Numbered from the stretch's first letter, positions 19,536 through 29,277 are shown. The stretch: 64,000 bases of DNA from Acinetobacter sp. Ac_5812 (GCF_013072695.1 NZ_LXUK01000007.1:1-64000); one strand, 5' to 3'. A program made the numbers and translations. The notes: a model not told the origin generated them from the letters alone.

Positions 19536-20792
19536 TCAACGAATTCCACGATCTGGGCTAATCCAACGGGCACGTTTCTCATCATTACGCAACAGTACCT
19601 TTGGAAAGGCGACGATTGTAGCAGTAATTGTGATCAACCAAAACACAAACGGGTACCAAATCATCCAATAATAATTTTTCCCAAGGTTTGGTTCATAACG
19701 ACTATCCATCCATTTGCTTAAAGCAAACTGAATTAAACAGGTCGCACCCAATAAAATTCCACTGCCGTAGGGTAAAAATGGCGAGCTCACCACCGCCAGT
19801 GCTGGAATTGCAAAGATAAAATGCAATAACCAGATGATTGCCATAATAAGCATCAAATATGACCAAATGAGTGTCAAACATAGTTCAAACATCAAAGGCC
19901 ATAAAAAATTAAGTTTAGGCTTTAAAAACACATCAATATTTTTAACCAAGACCTGTGCACCGCCCATAGCCCAACGTAGACGTTGCTTCCATAGACCATT
20001 TAAGGTTTCTGGCATCAAGATCCACACCAAGGCATTTGGTTCAAAACGGACGTCCCAACCTGCGCGCTGCAACTTCCAAGTGATATCAATATCTTCAGTC
20101 AACATATTTGGTGACCAATAGTCGACTTGGTGCACGGCACTTTTACGAAAAGCGGTAATCACACCCGATACGGTAAATAAACGACCAAAGCTTCGTTGGG
20201 CGCGTTTGATCATACCAACAATTGAGGAAAACTCCCCGACCTGAATGCGTCCAAGTAAAGTCGAACGTGTCCGAATACGCGGATTACCCGTTACCGCTGC
20301 CACTGTTGGATCTTCCAAGAAATGACGCATCATCCATTTGGCAGCATGGGGATCAAGCAGAGCATCACCATCAATCCCGATCAGGAATTCTGCATCGGTC
20401 ATCAAGCTACCGGCTTGTAGCCCCATGGCCTTGCCTTGGTTCTGTGCCAGATGTACGACACGTAATTTTTCATACTGTGCCGCCAATCGATCTAATACTT
20501 CACCCGTATTGTCAGAACTACCATCATTAATCGCAATCACTTCAAAGTTAGGGTAATCCAGCTTAAGTGCATGGCTAATGGTTTCTTCAGCATTATCCCC
20601 TTCATTAAAGCAGGGAACCAAAACCGCAACTTTAGGATATTCAGGTAAGGCCTCAGGTTGCTGATAGGGAGGATCTTGACGCTCTCTCCAATAGAAAATA
20701 AGTGCCCCCACCATCCACAAATACGACATAAATAATGGATAGTAAAAAACAAACTTAATGGCATATGACCACAATAAAGCAATCCAACTCAT
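19536..20792 (-). CDS. pgaC: Poly-beta-1,6-N-acetylglucosamine synthase (GT2)
   Basis: A 418-residue inner-membrane family 2 glycosyltransferase polymerising UDP-GlcNAc into PNAG. Motifs: VAVLVPCFNEGDNAEETI and INDGSSDNTGEV (nucleotide site), IGIDGDALLDP (DxD-like), MLTEDIDITWKLQ (catalytic base region) and QRLRWA (QxxRW). Membrane helices lie at the N-terminus and in the last third. 13 bp separate it from pgaB. Confidence 0.95.
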   Translation of the reverse strand: MSWIALLWSYAIKFVFYYPLFMSYLWMVGALIFYWRERQDPPYQQPEALPEYPKVAVLVPCFNEGDNAEETISHALKLDYPNFEVIAINDGSSDNTGEVLDRLAAQYEKLRVVHLAQNQGKAMGLQAGSLMTDAEFLIGIDGDALLDPHAAKWMMRHFLEDPTVAAVTGNPRIRTRSTLLGRIQVGEFSSIVGMIKRAQRSFGRLFTVSGVITAFRKSAVHQVDYWSPNMLTEDIDITWKLQRAGWDVRFEPNALVWILMPETLNGLWKQRLRWAMGGAQVLVKNIDVFLKPKLNFLWPLMFELCLTLIWSYLMLIMAIIWLLHFIFAIPALAVVSSPFLPYGSGILLGATCLIQFALSKWMDSRYEPNLGKNYYWMIWYPFVFWLITITATIVAFPKVLLRNDEKRARWISPDRGIR

Positions 20793-20805
20793 CTACATTA
20801 CTCGA

Positions 20806-22803
20806 CTATGGTACTAATTGAGATGATTTTAGACCAAAAGCCTTACGCATGGTTTCAACATCTGGATGTCCTTTGATCGGATCATCTGGATAGTATGCCA
20901 CATGCATTGCACCTTGTTCATATAAGGACTTAATCGTCGCAGCCATTTCTTCAGATGGCACTTTTTGGTCATTGCGCCAGTTTACCGCCTGTAACTCCAT
21001 CACGGTCTTTTTAATGCCGTTTGGATACTGCTTCACGCGATTCATGATATCTGAATAGAACTTAGCTGGATTGTCCGATTGCTCCATATACGGCATTGCC
21101 ATAATCGCAGTAAAATCATAACGATTTAGTGATTGTTCTAGAGATTGTGCATACCAGTTTTCCGCATAGGCATTTAACGCCACCTGCGCATAAAGATTAC
21201 GAGCAGTCACTAGGAATGGTTGATACTGACGAACCTCGCCTGCCAACTCCATTGCAAAATCATCTAAATAATTGGTTTTATAAGCCGTCCATTTTTGCAA
21301 GTCGGCATCGTTGTCACGAATTTTAGCAAGGTCAGTTGGTAAGCCTTGTTTGGCATACGCCGCCAACGCATCAGGACTGGCATCTTCATAATCTGACAAT
21401 GTCACATCATCATGGAACAACAAGCCATCGAACGGCGTTGATTTAGCTAAATCCTGGTAAATCTCTTTAATGGTCTGACGAGCTTCTGGCGAGAATGGAC
21501 TGAGACGGATATAGCCCATATTCAAATGCTCACCCGCTTTGGCTTGTTGGGTTTCAACTAAATCTTTCGACACTGGGTCAGTCTTAGGCAGTTCCCACGC
21601 CAAGAGTGGCATCCATGCGTATAAACGCTGTACAGGCGTACGGGTTTGGATTTGCCAAGCCACACGATTGAACAAATCTGCACGCATTGGAATATGACGA
21701 TTTGGGAAATACACCATATCGGCGGAACCATTGGCATCAGGATCAGAAAAAGCCTGTAGATAGACTGTGTTCACGCCCATGCCATTAATACGGTCAATCA
21801 AATGACCAAGATTACGTTCTTGCTGCTTCTCATCCGGATCATAAATATAGTCTAAATCGACATGCATAATTTTTTGCGGTCGATTATTGTCATTCAGATT
21901 CAGTTCACGATTTTTAATCTCTTGCGCCAAAGCACTGGTCGACATATTGCCCTGAATTAAAATACGGCTCATATTTTGTAGTGATTGCTTGGCGTGGTCT
22001 GCTCCATCATCCAAAGTGATGGTAATCGGCATCCCCAACTGTTTGGCGGTTTGTACCAATTGCATATTATAACGGCCATACGGCCATACCATCACACGCG
22101 GTGAACGTAAACCATGTGTTTTTAAAAGATCATTATTAGTTTTTAAATCTTGATAAACACGGGCTTGATAAGCTGCATCACTTTCATAGCTCTTGCTTTT
22201 GGGGTCATAAATGCGCGTAATCGCCGCAGGTTCTGAATTTCCTTGCGGATTACCATTAATGCCTTGATGTAAATGGTAACTGTGGCTGGCAATTTCAACC
22301 AAACCACTGTTCTGCATTTCCTTCAGCTCATCCCAACTCAAGATTTTATTGCGCTCAATCAGCTCACCACCAAAATCAACTTTCTGATCCGCTTTAGGTT
22401 CTAACCAAGACCCCACGACAGCCAAAACCACTGGAACCTTTTTCGCACGAATAATCGGATAGGCATTTTGATAAAACGACTGATAGCCATCATCCACCGT
22501 CAGCAAAATAGGTTTAGTCGGCAGTTTATATTTACCTTGATGTGCCTTAATCAGTTGATCAACATTGATAAAGTGATAGCCATTTTTTTTCAGCCAATCA
22601 ATATGTTCACCGAACTGCTTTGCTGTCACGGCATAACTTGGAATCAAGGCATCTTTACGTTCTGTGATTTCGTGATACCCAATGACTGTCAATGTGGTTG
22701 CATCAATTTTTGGATTTGCCGCAAAAGTTGTGGTGCAGGCAACCACCCCAAACACAAGACCTAAAACAGTTTTTAAAGTTGGGGACACTAAACGTGTTGT
22801 CAT
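20806..22803 (-). CDS. pgaB: PNAG N-deacetylase PgaB
   Basis: A 665-residue periplasmic/outer-membrane-associated enzyme. The signal peptide ends near VVACTTTFAA, where the Cys could be lipidated. The N-terminal polysaccharide deacetylase domain holds LLTVDDGYQSFYQNAYP (catalytic/metal Asp pair) and EIASHSYHLH (metal His). The C-terminal glycoside-hydrolase-like domain holds IMHVDLDYIYD and LLFHDDVTLSDYED. It partly deacetylates PNAG so that the polymer can be exported. In known pga operons pgaA, the outer-membrane porin, precedes it; here the 255 bp upstream hold no gene. Confidence 0.95.
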   Translation of the reverse strand: MTTRLVSPTLKTVLGLVFGVVACTTTFAANPKIDATTLTVIGYHEITERKDALIPSYAVTAKQFGEHIDWLKKNGYHFINVDQLIKAHQGKYKLPTKPILLTVDDGYQSFYQNAYPIIRAKKVPVVLAVVGSWLEPKADQKVDFGGELIERNKILSWDELKEMQNSGLVEIASHSYHLHQGINGNPQGNSEPAAITRIYDPKSKSYESDAAYQARVYQDLKTNNDLLKTHGLRSPRVMVWPYGRYNMQLVQTAKQLGMPITITLDDGADHAKQSLQNMSRILIQGNMSTSALAQEIKNRELNLNDNNRPQKIMHVDLDYIYDPDEKQQERNLGHLIDRINGMGVNTVYLQAFSDPDANGSADMVYFPNRHIPMRADLFNRVAWQIQTRTPVQRLYAWMPLLAWELPKTDPVSKDLVETQQAKAGEHLNMGYIRLSPFSPEARQTIKEIYQDLAKSTPFDGLLFHDDVTLSDYEDASPDALAAYAKQGLPTDLAKIRDNDADLQKWTAYKTNYLDDFAMELAGEVRQYQPFLVTARNLYAQVALNAYAENWYAQSLEQSLNRYDFTAIMAMPYMEQSDNPAKFYSDIMNRVKQYPNGIKKTVMELQAVNWRNDQKVPSEEMAATIKSLYEQGAMHVAYYPDDPIKGHPDVETMRKAFGLKSSQLVP

Positions 22804-23008
22804 AGAGATATCGTCTCAAGATTAGAAATTCGCTGATCGCAGATCATGCCTGCATCATCTTACAATTTTATGGAAAAATAAGATGTTTTTGATGGTCAGC
22901 TGGAAGTACGGATTGTATTTATAATTTTAAAAGCTGAAAATAAACTTAAATGTATTTTTTATGAAATCAATCACATTTTAATTGAATATTTTTTGGTAAG
23001 CACACCAA

Positions 23009-23035
23009 CCCCTATTTCAAAATTTGAATTAGGGG
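23009..23035 (-). terminator. Terminator of the 133-aa gene
   Basis: Long stem CCCCTATTTCAAA / TTTGAATTAGGGG with one mismatch, 24 bp after the stop of the minus-strand gene. Confidence 0.75.
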
Positions 23036-23058
23036 CATTTAAGTATCCTTATACGAGA

Positions 23059-23460
23059 TTAATACTGTATTAATTGAAAGTTGGGATGATCTGCAAGCTG
23101 CTGTAAATAGTGGCGCTCTTTTTGGTAAAAATATTTATTCAGACGGTTCACCCATTCACCACGGCGGAAAGTCTGAATTTTTTTATGCACCCCATCATAG
23201 TCCAATAACACTACATTACTGTCATTTTCGCCTACTGCCAAACGCGTGATTTTATAATCATGTGGCGCATACTGATGCGAAGGCTGTAAAGACCTAAGGA
23301 TTTCAACCTTATAATCCCCATCCATCCAGTAGTGTTTGTCCGTCAGCGCTTTTTCATTGACCCAAAAACCAGTCTGGGCGCCATCATGGGTATCAATCAG
23401 AAAAAAATGATCTAACTCTCTTAATAGTTCTGATGCAGTGATATCCAAATAATCATTCAT
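23059..23460 (-). CDS. Hypothetical protein, 133 aa
   Basis: A soluble 133-residue protein with no signal peptide. The sequence alternates charged and aromatic residues (FFLIDTHDGAQTGFWVNEKAL ... RRGEWVNRLNKYFYQKERHYL, shown in part) without a recognisable motif. Ribosome site AGAGGT precedes the ATG and a terminator follows, so it is a real single-gene unit. It occupies the place where pgaA would be expected but bears no resemblance to it. Confidence 0.75.
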   Translation of the reverse strand: MNDYLDITASELLRELDHFFLIDTHDGAQTGFWVNEKALTDKHYWMDGDYKVEILRSLQPSHQYAPHDYKITRLAVGENDSNVVLLDYDGVHKKIQTFRRGEWVNRLNKYFYQKERHYLQQLADHPNFQLIQY

Positions 23461-23824
23461 ATCGACCTCTACTCACTCAAATTCTTATCATTACTTTTTG
23501 CCACATTTTTATCATCGATGAACTATAGCTGACTTACCCCCATCAACCTATCGTCACCTAAAGCACAATATTTCGCACCCTGAGAATACCGATTTATGCT
23601 TTAACAATAAGGGTCATAGAAAAATTGCTCTTTTAACTCAAAGATATACAGGACTGTATACAGAATCAATATATTTTTCTTGGGCTGTAATAAAATTCAG
23701 ATGAAAGAAATGTTTTAAAATCAAAATCTTATTATACAATTATTAATATTATTTTATCTTTATGATTTTAAAGCGATTTAGCCTAAAAAAACTAAACCGC
23801 TTCAATTCATTCAATCAAAACTGG
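23461..23824. other. Intergenic region, nothing recognised
   Basis: 364 bp of AT-rich sequence without credible ORF or RNA gene; presumably the promoter of the 133-aa gene and the 3' region of the FKBP gene. Confidence 0.5.
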
Positions 23825-24166
23825 TTATTCGTCGCGTGTTTTTACATCGAATAATTCAATTTCAAAAGTCAGATTAGCATTGGCTGGAATGATTTTGCCC
23901 ATTTTACGTGAACCGTAGGCCAAATGTGCAGGTACGATCAACTTGCGCTTTCCACCCACACGCATACCCATAATGCCCTGATCCCAACCTTTAATCACAC
24001 GACCTGTACCAATCACAGTTTCAAAGTAATTGCCACGATCTAAAGACGAGTCAAACTTGGTTCCATCTTCCAACCAACCTGTATAGTGAGTCGTGATCAA
24101 AGCACCACGAACCGCTTCTTTACCTTCACCTACTTTCAAGTCAATGATTTCTAATTCTGCACTCAT
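23825..24166 (-). CDS. FKBP-type peptidyl-prolyl cis-trans isomerase
   Basis: 113 residues forming a single minimal FKBP domain: VRGALITTHYTGWLEDGTKFDSS (split), VIKGWDQGIMGMRVGGKR and IVPAHLAYGSR are the canonical active-site segments. No signal peptide, so a cytoplasmic prolyl isomerase assisting folding. It follows the yaeQ gene by 30 bp on the same strand. Confidence 0.93.
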   Translation of the reverse strand: MSAELEIIDLKVGEGKEAVRGALITTHYTGWLEDGTKFDSSLDRGNYFETVIGTGRVIKGWDQGIMGMRVGGKRKLIVPAHLAYGSRKMGKIIPANANLTFEIELFDVKTRDE

Positions 24167-24196
24167 TTCTATCTCTCCACATCACTCAAACTAAAA

Positions 24197-24727
24197 TTAT
24201 TGCAATTGTTGCCACTGAATGTCGACCTGTCCTTTGTCACTTAACAAAGTCCACTCACCATCCATAATATTCAACTGCAATTGCATGGTGCGTTCGCATA
24301 ACGCTTCAAGTGCTTGTGTGGTTTGTGGGGCCAATTGCCATACTTGCACATTACTTAAGGTTTTAATCTTGGTATTTTTCTGCCACCAATCATCCGATTG
24401 AGCGCCATAGGTCACCACTGCAACCTGTTTACAACGCGCACTGGCTTTTTTAACTTTATCTTCAGATGGACAACCGACTTCAATCCATTTCTCTAACAGC
24501 CCTGTCAGATCTTTTTGCCATAGTGCTGGCTCATCAGTTTCAAATAAGTCTTTGGTGAACTCTAAACGTTCATCGGCAAACCGTGCATAAGCCAAAATAC
24601 GAACCATTAAACGCCCAATGGTTTCAGAAGGATGCTGAGCAAGTGTGAGCTGATAATCTGCATAGATATGCTCATCCATATTGGCAATATTGAGGTCTGC
24701 CTTATATATCGTTGCTTTTAACGCCAT
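24197..24727 (-). CDS. yaeQ: YaeQ family protein
   Basis: 176 residues matching YaeQ: N-terminal MALKATIYKADLNIANMDEH, central GRLMVRILAYARFADERLEF and EPALWQKDLTGLLEKWIEVG. YaeQ has a PD-(D/E)XK nuclease-like fold, and the E. coli protein was once described as a suppressor of RfaH loss; biochemical role is unsettled. Likely co-transcribed with the FKBP gene. Confidence 0.92.
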   Translation of the reverse strand: MALKATIYKADLNIANMDEHIYADYQLTLAQHPSETIGRLMVRILAYARFADERLEFTKDLFETDEPALWQKDLTGLLEKWIEVGCPSEDKVKKASARCKQVAVVTYGAQSDDWWQKNTKIKTLSNVQVWQLAPQTTQALEALCERTMQLQLNIMDGEWTLLSDKGQVDIQWQQLQ

Positions 24728-24806
24728 AAACTAAACTCTTAAATACTGTGTTCTCAAATTTGGCGCTAAGCATACTCTATTTTACCGAGAAGCATATGCG
24801 ATTTGA

Positions 24807-25817
24807 TTATGGTTGATCATCAATCGGATCGATACGGCACTGCAATAATTGTGTTTCAAAAGCCAACCAGTCACGTGATGACTGACAAATCACCTCAATT
24901 CGATTATCGATGCTCTCCTCGGCCGACTTATAGTTAAACTGCTGCGGATTAAAATTAAAACTTTTCCAACCGAGATCGGTATTAAAAATTCCTTTAATTC
25001 GTACCCAGTCTTGTTGCGCACACAATACATCTAATAAATCATGAAAATTAAATTGCCAGCGTTTCGGCAATTTCCAACCTGCGACCGTATAGCCCTGAGC
25101 CGTTTCAACATAATGATAAGGGAGTTGCTTTATTTCTGGCGTCTGTTCAACAGCTTGTGTTTGCTGCAATCTTAATAAGGGTTGGATCTTACGTTGTACA
25201 GGTTGCTGCTGAATATCCAATTGTTGCATATCCACCTGCCCATTTTCGGCTTCAATCCAATACTGGACATAGGTTTCATATTCTTGTTTTAAAGCCGCAT
25301 AGGCTTGATGATCTGCTGCTGTCATACAGTCGATATGCGACAACACCACAATTTGAGCCGCTTTTAATTGATCGGTATATAAATTCTGTTTGACCCAATC
25401 CTGATCATGTAGACGACTTCCATCGACAACAATCACCAAAGCTCGCATAGCCAAACTACTCTGCCAATGCGGTTCAGTCAATTGCTCCAATAATTGTGCT
25501 GGATGCCCTAAACCCGTTGGTTCAATAAATAGTCGATCAGGTTTGCTTTCACTCAGCAAGCGAGAAAGTGCAATCTGCATCGGTAATTGACTGCTACAGC
25601 ACAAACAACCACCTAACAGCTCTTTCACCGCATAACCTTGCTGTTGAGTAAGCAGTTGTTGGTCAACCCCAATCTGCCCAAACTCATTCATCAAAACGGC
25701 CCATACTTCATTTTCAGGCTTCTGAGTCAGTAAGTGCTGTAATAATGTGGTCTTACCTGCACCTAAAAAGCCAGAAATAATATGCGTAGCAACAGTTTTG
25801 GGGGCAAGAAGTTTCAC
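24807..25817 (-). CDS. CobW/G3E-family GTPase (putative metal chaperone)
   Basis: 336 residues. Walker A GFLGAGKTTLLQ (~17-28), the metal-binding GCLCC motif (Cys 71, 73, 74), EPTGLGHP and a guanine-specificity-like SHID segment mark a G3E GTPase. A C-terminal CobW_C domain follows. Family members such as YjiA, ZNG1 and ZigA use GTP hydrolysis to deliver zinc or other metals. No Zur-like site or zinc transporter is adjacent, so the metal is not assigned. Confidence 0.9.
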   Translation of the reverse strand: MKLLAPKTVATHIISGFLGAGKTTLLQHLLTQKPENEVWAVLMNEFGQIGVDQQLLTQQQGYAVKELLGGCLCCSSQLPMQIALSRLLSESKPDRLFIEPTGLGHPAQLLEQLTEPHWQSSLAMRALVIVVDGSRLHDQDWVKQNLYTDQLKAAQIVVLSHIDCMTAADHQAYAALKQEYETYVQYWIEAENGQVDMQQLDIQQQPVQRKIQPLLRLQQTQAVEQTPEIKQLPYHYVETAQGYTVAGWKLPKRWQFNFHDLLDVLCAQQDWVRIKGIFNTDLGWKSFNFNPQQFNYKSAEESIDNRIEVICQSSRDWLAFETQLLQCRIDPIDDQP

Positions 25818-26294
25818 GACACACTCTTATTCGGAATTTATTTCATTCTAAAGAGAAATACCCATGAAATAAAATAAAGAATGCTTTTTAGTATAATTAG
25901 ACTCAAAACCTATTAAACAAAAAATATGAGATTTTAATCACACATTAAATCTAAAAATCTTATTTAAAAATAAGATATAAATGGTTTATTCAATTAAGCA
26001 TTTTTTATAAAAGCAAAGCTAGTGTTTAAAACACGTAAAATACTAGATTATTTTTTAATCACAAAAACATATTTCCATACATTTTAATCCTTAATTTCTT
26101 CATGATGTTTTACATAGAAACTACATAAGACGATTCAATATTTCATATTGTTAAGATAGGCGTAATAGATTGTTAAGAACATTGCCGCAAATACATTTGG
26201 CACATAGCATGGACCTCATGCCGAAATTGAGAGATTGGAATTAACCAATCCTCCTATTGAGGTTGTTATTTTAAATGAAATAAGGATGCCTAAT
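25818..26294. other. AT-rich intergenic region with divergent promoters
   Basis: 477 bp without a gene, separating the CobW gene (minus) from a small exported protein (plus). A longer frame could start at 26235, but the ATG at 26295 has the ribosome site and signal peptide. Confidence 0.5.
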
Positions 26295-26489
26295 ATGAAA
26301 TTTATCAAAACTGTTCTTGCAACTACACTTACTCTTGCAGCAGCTTCTACATTTGCAGCACCAGTAGAACAACAAACTGAAGAAAAGGTTGTTGTTTCAA
26401 CTCAAGAGCAACCTGAAACTCAAGGTCAAGCTGCAACTGATGCAACAACAACTGAAGCACCTGCATCTACACCTGCGCCAACAAACTAA
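26295..26489 (+). CDS. Small exported Thr/Gln/Pro-rich protein, 64 aa
   Basis: Signal peptide MKFIKTVLATTLTLAAASTFA is followed by a ~44-residue low-complexity tail rich in T, Q, E, A and P with no Cys or Trp. Ribosome site AAGGA lies at 26283. The mature peptide is probably disordered in the periplasm. Function unknown. Two hairpins follow the gene. Confidence 0.75.
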   Translation: MKFIKTVLATTLTLAAASTFAAPVEQQTEEKVVVSTQEQPETQGQAATDATTTEAPASTPAPTN

Positions 26490-26523
26490 TCAGATCTTAA
26501 GGTTCCTCCAGACCTTTGGACCA

Positions 26524-26562
26524 ACATTTGTAATGATTTAAAATTTACTTCATTACAAATGT
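26524..26562. repeat. Inverted repeat, first of two hairpins
   Basis: 13-bp arms ACATTTGTAATGA (26524-26536) and TCATTACAAATGT (26550-26562), 13-nt loop. Confidence 0.85.
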
Positions 26563-26563
26563 A

Positions 26564-26596
26564 AAAAGATCGAACCATGCTGCGGTTCGATCTTTT
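26564..26596. terminator. Rho-independent terminator, second hairpin
   Basis: 13-bp perfect stem AAAAGATCGAACC / GGTTCGATCTTTT between convergent genes; A and T tracts make it work in both directions. Confidence 0.9.
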
Positions 26597-26624
26597 ATTT
26601 TTGAATACGCCCTGCATTAAAAAA

Positions 26625-27146
26625 TTAGCATTGAGTGGTTTTCTTAAACATACTGCATGAAGGCTGATGGACTTCTTGTAAACGTGTTGCCTTACGCTGC
26701 TCTGCGGCTTCAAAGCGACAACGCTTCCATTCAGTATCTAGATTTAATTGTGGTACTTCTTTCGGCTTACGCTGCTCATCCACTGCAACCATGGTGAAAT
26801 AACAGGTATTGGTATGGCGGATGGTACGCTTCTGAATATTTTGCGCTTCAACACGAATACCTATTTCCATCGAAGTACGCCCAACGTGATTCACGCTGGC
26901 CAAAAAGGTCACTAGCTCACCCACATAAATGGGTTCTTTGAAATTAACGCGATCAACAGATAAAGTCACAACATAGCTGCCTGAGTATCGGCTTGCACAA
27001 GCATAAGCCACTTGATCAAGTAGCTTTAAAATCGTTCCACCATGAACATTACCTGAAAAGTTAGCCATATCAGGTGTCATCAAAACGGTCATTGTCAGCT
27101 CTGACTGGTCATCAGGTGCTTGGTTTGCTTGATCTAATTGATACAT
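26625..27146 (-). CDS. Acyl-CoA thioesterase (hotdog fold, YciA-like)
   Basis: 173 residues with the hotdog active-site segment GNVHGGTILKLLDQVAYACA and VDRVNFKEPIYVGE, characteristic of cytoplasmic acyl-CoA thioesterases hydrolysing CoA thioesters to free acids. The C-terminal ~40 residues beyond the fold are Lys/Arg-rich. Chain-length preference cannot be read from sequence. Confidence 0.92.
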   Translation of the reverse strand: MYQLDQANQAPDDQSELTMTVLMTPDMANFSGNVHGGTILKLLDQVAYACASRYSGSYVVTLSVDRVNFKEPIYVGELVTFLASVNHVGRTSMEIGIRVEAQNIQKRTIRHTNTCYFTMVAVDEQRKPKEVPQLNLDTEWKRCRFEAAEQRKATRLQEVHQPSCSMFKKTTQC

Positions 27147-27365
27147 GGGAAGAGCTCATAGAGAATACAACATGATTATTATCGTTTATTCATGGGTATA
27201 AACATATGTGCAAAACGATAAAACATCATCAATTCTTTTTATGATCTTGTTATTGTTTAATTCAAAATAATGACATCCCAAGTATTTTTGATTCAATGCG
27301 TCCTCAAAACAAAGCGAATGTTTGAAAAAAATACTTGAGATGTAGAAATCAGGGCTTTATACAAT

Positions 27366-27989
27366 TCAACCCAGATTAGCTGAACGAATTAGCCCAATGA
27401 TACCGTTTACAATCATATCAATTGCGATCGTACCGATCAGCAAAGCAGATAAACGTCCGACAATATCAAAATAGCGATCAATATATTTTGCATGTTTATA
27501 GCGTAAATGATCATGACCAAACTTCATCAGGATCAAAATACTACAGGTTAAAATCAAGGTAATTGCAATAACAGCCATTGCACCCGTAAAAGGTACACTC
27601 ACCCCTGTGACCACCGCTGCACTAATTGTGCCTGGACCGATCATAAATGGCATCGCGATGGTACCAGCCAGATGCTCAGGCGCACCCCGCATTTCTCCAA
27701 TTGTTTCCGCCCCCTGAAATACATAACGGTAACCAATGACCAAGAAAATTAAACCACCAAAAATTTGAAAAGATTCGAAACGAACATTCAAATAGCGGCT
27801 AAAAATATTCTCACCACCCCAGGCAAATAGAATAAATACCCCGAAGGCGATCAAACTGCCCTGTATCAAGGCTTTACTAAATACCTTTGCATCGGTATTA
27901 CGGATCATCCCGACCATGTAAACACTCATAAGGAAGGGATTGAGCAATGAGAAAAATAATGCAAACGCATGAATATAAGGAGAAAACAT
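27366..27989 (-). CDS. MarC family integral membrane protein
   Basis: 207 residues with six hydrophobic helices; FFSLLNPFLMSVYMVG and IAMPFMIGPGTISAAVV are the two MarC/NAAT signature regions. Once linked to multiple antibiotic resistance, MarC proteins have no proven role; some relatives are annotated as amino-acid transporters. Single gene. Confidence 0.9.
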   Translation of the reverse strand: MFSPYIHAFALFFSLLNPFLMSVYMVGMIRNTDAKVFSKALIQGSLIAFGVFILFAWGGENIFSRYLNVRFESFQIFGGLIFLVIGYRYVFQGAETIGEMRGAPEHLAGTIAMPFMIGPGTISAAVVTGVSVPFTGAMAVIAITLILTCSILILMKFGHDHLRYKHAKYIDRYFDIVGRLSALLIGTIAIDMIVNGIIGLIRSANLG

Positions 27990-28062
27990 AACGGTCTCTT
28001 TAATCTGCGGAAAATTTTAACTGCCTGCAATCACAGGCAAGGTTTAGAGTCACAATACAAAA

Positions 28063-28476
28063 TTAATTTAGGGCTTGCTTACACCCCACAGTGGCATTCT
28101 TTAACGAATCATCTTTATTCAGATCAAGATTAACCCCTAATCCCAATAGACTCATGTGAATGTTGGCCTTGCTGTTATTCAACGCTTTGACTTTAAACTT
28201 GACCCCTTTATCACTGTATAGGGTGTTATCAACCAACTTTACCTGATAAGACATGACTTCCTTACGGTCATCCATACACAGCATCCCACTGCCTTGACGG
28301 TTCAGAATTAACGCAACTGATGCAGCACCCGCTTCACCAGTCCAACTTCCTGAAAATGGAATCTGTGTTGTACTGAGTTGGTTAAATTGAGCAGGAGACA
28401 TCGTCGTGATCGAAGTACAACCAACCAAACCCAATACTAAAATCGCGGGTAATAAAATATTCTTCACAATCATCAC
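28063..28476 (-). CDS. Hypothetical lipoprotein, 137 aa
   Basis: Signal peptide with lipobox LGLVGC (Cys ~20). The mature domain alternates beta strands (FSGSWTGEAGAASVALILN) and holds two more Cys that could pair. Function unknown; a single-gene unit. Confidence 0.8.
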   Translation of the reverse strand: MMIVKNILLPAILVLGLVGCTSITTMSPAQFNQLSTTQIPFSGSWTGEAGAASVALILNRQGSGMLCMDDRKEVMSYQVKLVDNTLYSDKGVKFKVKALNNSKANIHMSLLGLGVNLDLNKDDSLKNATVGCKQALN

Positions 28477-28773
28477 CTAAAACGATCAAAATCAAACAAT
28501 TGTTACCATTTTCCCATATTAAGGACTTTTTTGATTTGTACCGCATGTATATGACTAGTATCGGAAATGTAAAAACATTAAATAAATCTGTGAGATCACC
28601 GTTATATTCAAGTTTTGTACAGAGATAAAACTAAAACCTCTAACAAAGTATTTAATTCTTTAAAGCAAAATAATCTAAATCATTTCACAAACAATTCATC
28701 ATCAAAAATAATAAATTTTCCTTGATTTTTAGTTCAATCATCTGTAGATTTTCTTTTTGAGCGAGTAATTCAA

Positions 28774-29109
28774 ATGAATTTCCAATCTATATTTGAAACG
28801 TTTCAAACTCTTCCAAATGGAACGGATGCCTACCAACAATTAAAACATCAATGTGAACAAGCCATTGTGGCTGCTGAGCACCCGCTTGAACACAACGCTT
28901 TGTTTCTTATTTATGGTTTTGCAAAAAACTATGTCCTACTCTATGAAGATCAAGCTGTCACGCCAGTTTTCGCAGACAAAGTAAAAGCACAAATTGTAGC
29001 TTATATGCATGAGCTGAATGAAGCATTAAACACGAAAGATGATAGCCGTATATTAACCGCCTTAAACAATGTCTCTAAACAATATATTGGAAGCTCTAGA
29101 ATTTTCTAA
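28774..29109 (+). CDS. Hypothetical protein, 111 aa
   Basis: A soluble helical 111-residue protein (EQAIVAAEHPLEHNALFLIY, FADKVKAQIVAYMHELNEAL). No motif recognised. Preceded by GAGCGAG; followed by an inverted repeat. Codon use like neighbours, so real but unassigned. Confidence 0.75.
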   Translation: MNFQSIFETFQTLPNGTDAYQQLKHQCEQAIVAAEHPLEHNALFLIYGFAKNYVLLYEDQAVTPVFADKVKAQIVAYMHELNEALNTKDDSRILTALNNVSKQYIGSSRIF

Positions 29110-29151
29110 GCCTTGTCGTCCAATATAATATTTAGGCTTGTTTTAGTTTTG

Positions 29152-29212
29152 ACATTACTTCTAAACATTTATTAGGTTTCATTTCACCAATTAAACGTTT
29201 TAGAAGTAATGT
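29152..29212. repeat. 14-bp inverted repeat with 33-nt loop
   Basis: Arms ACATTACTTCTAAA (29152-29165) and TTTAGAAGTAATGT (29199-29212). Lies between convergent genes; no T tract, so not a clear terminator. Confidence 0.8.
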
Positions 29213-29277
29213 TAGCTCATGCATTTAAAATCTTGCTCTATACACGATATAATATTTTTTATTGTTATTCTCTCATC

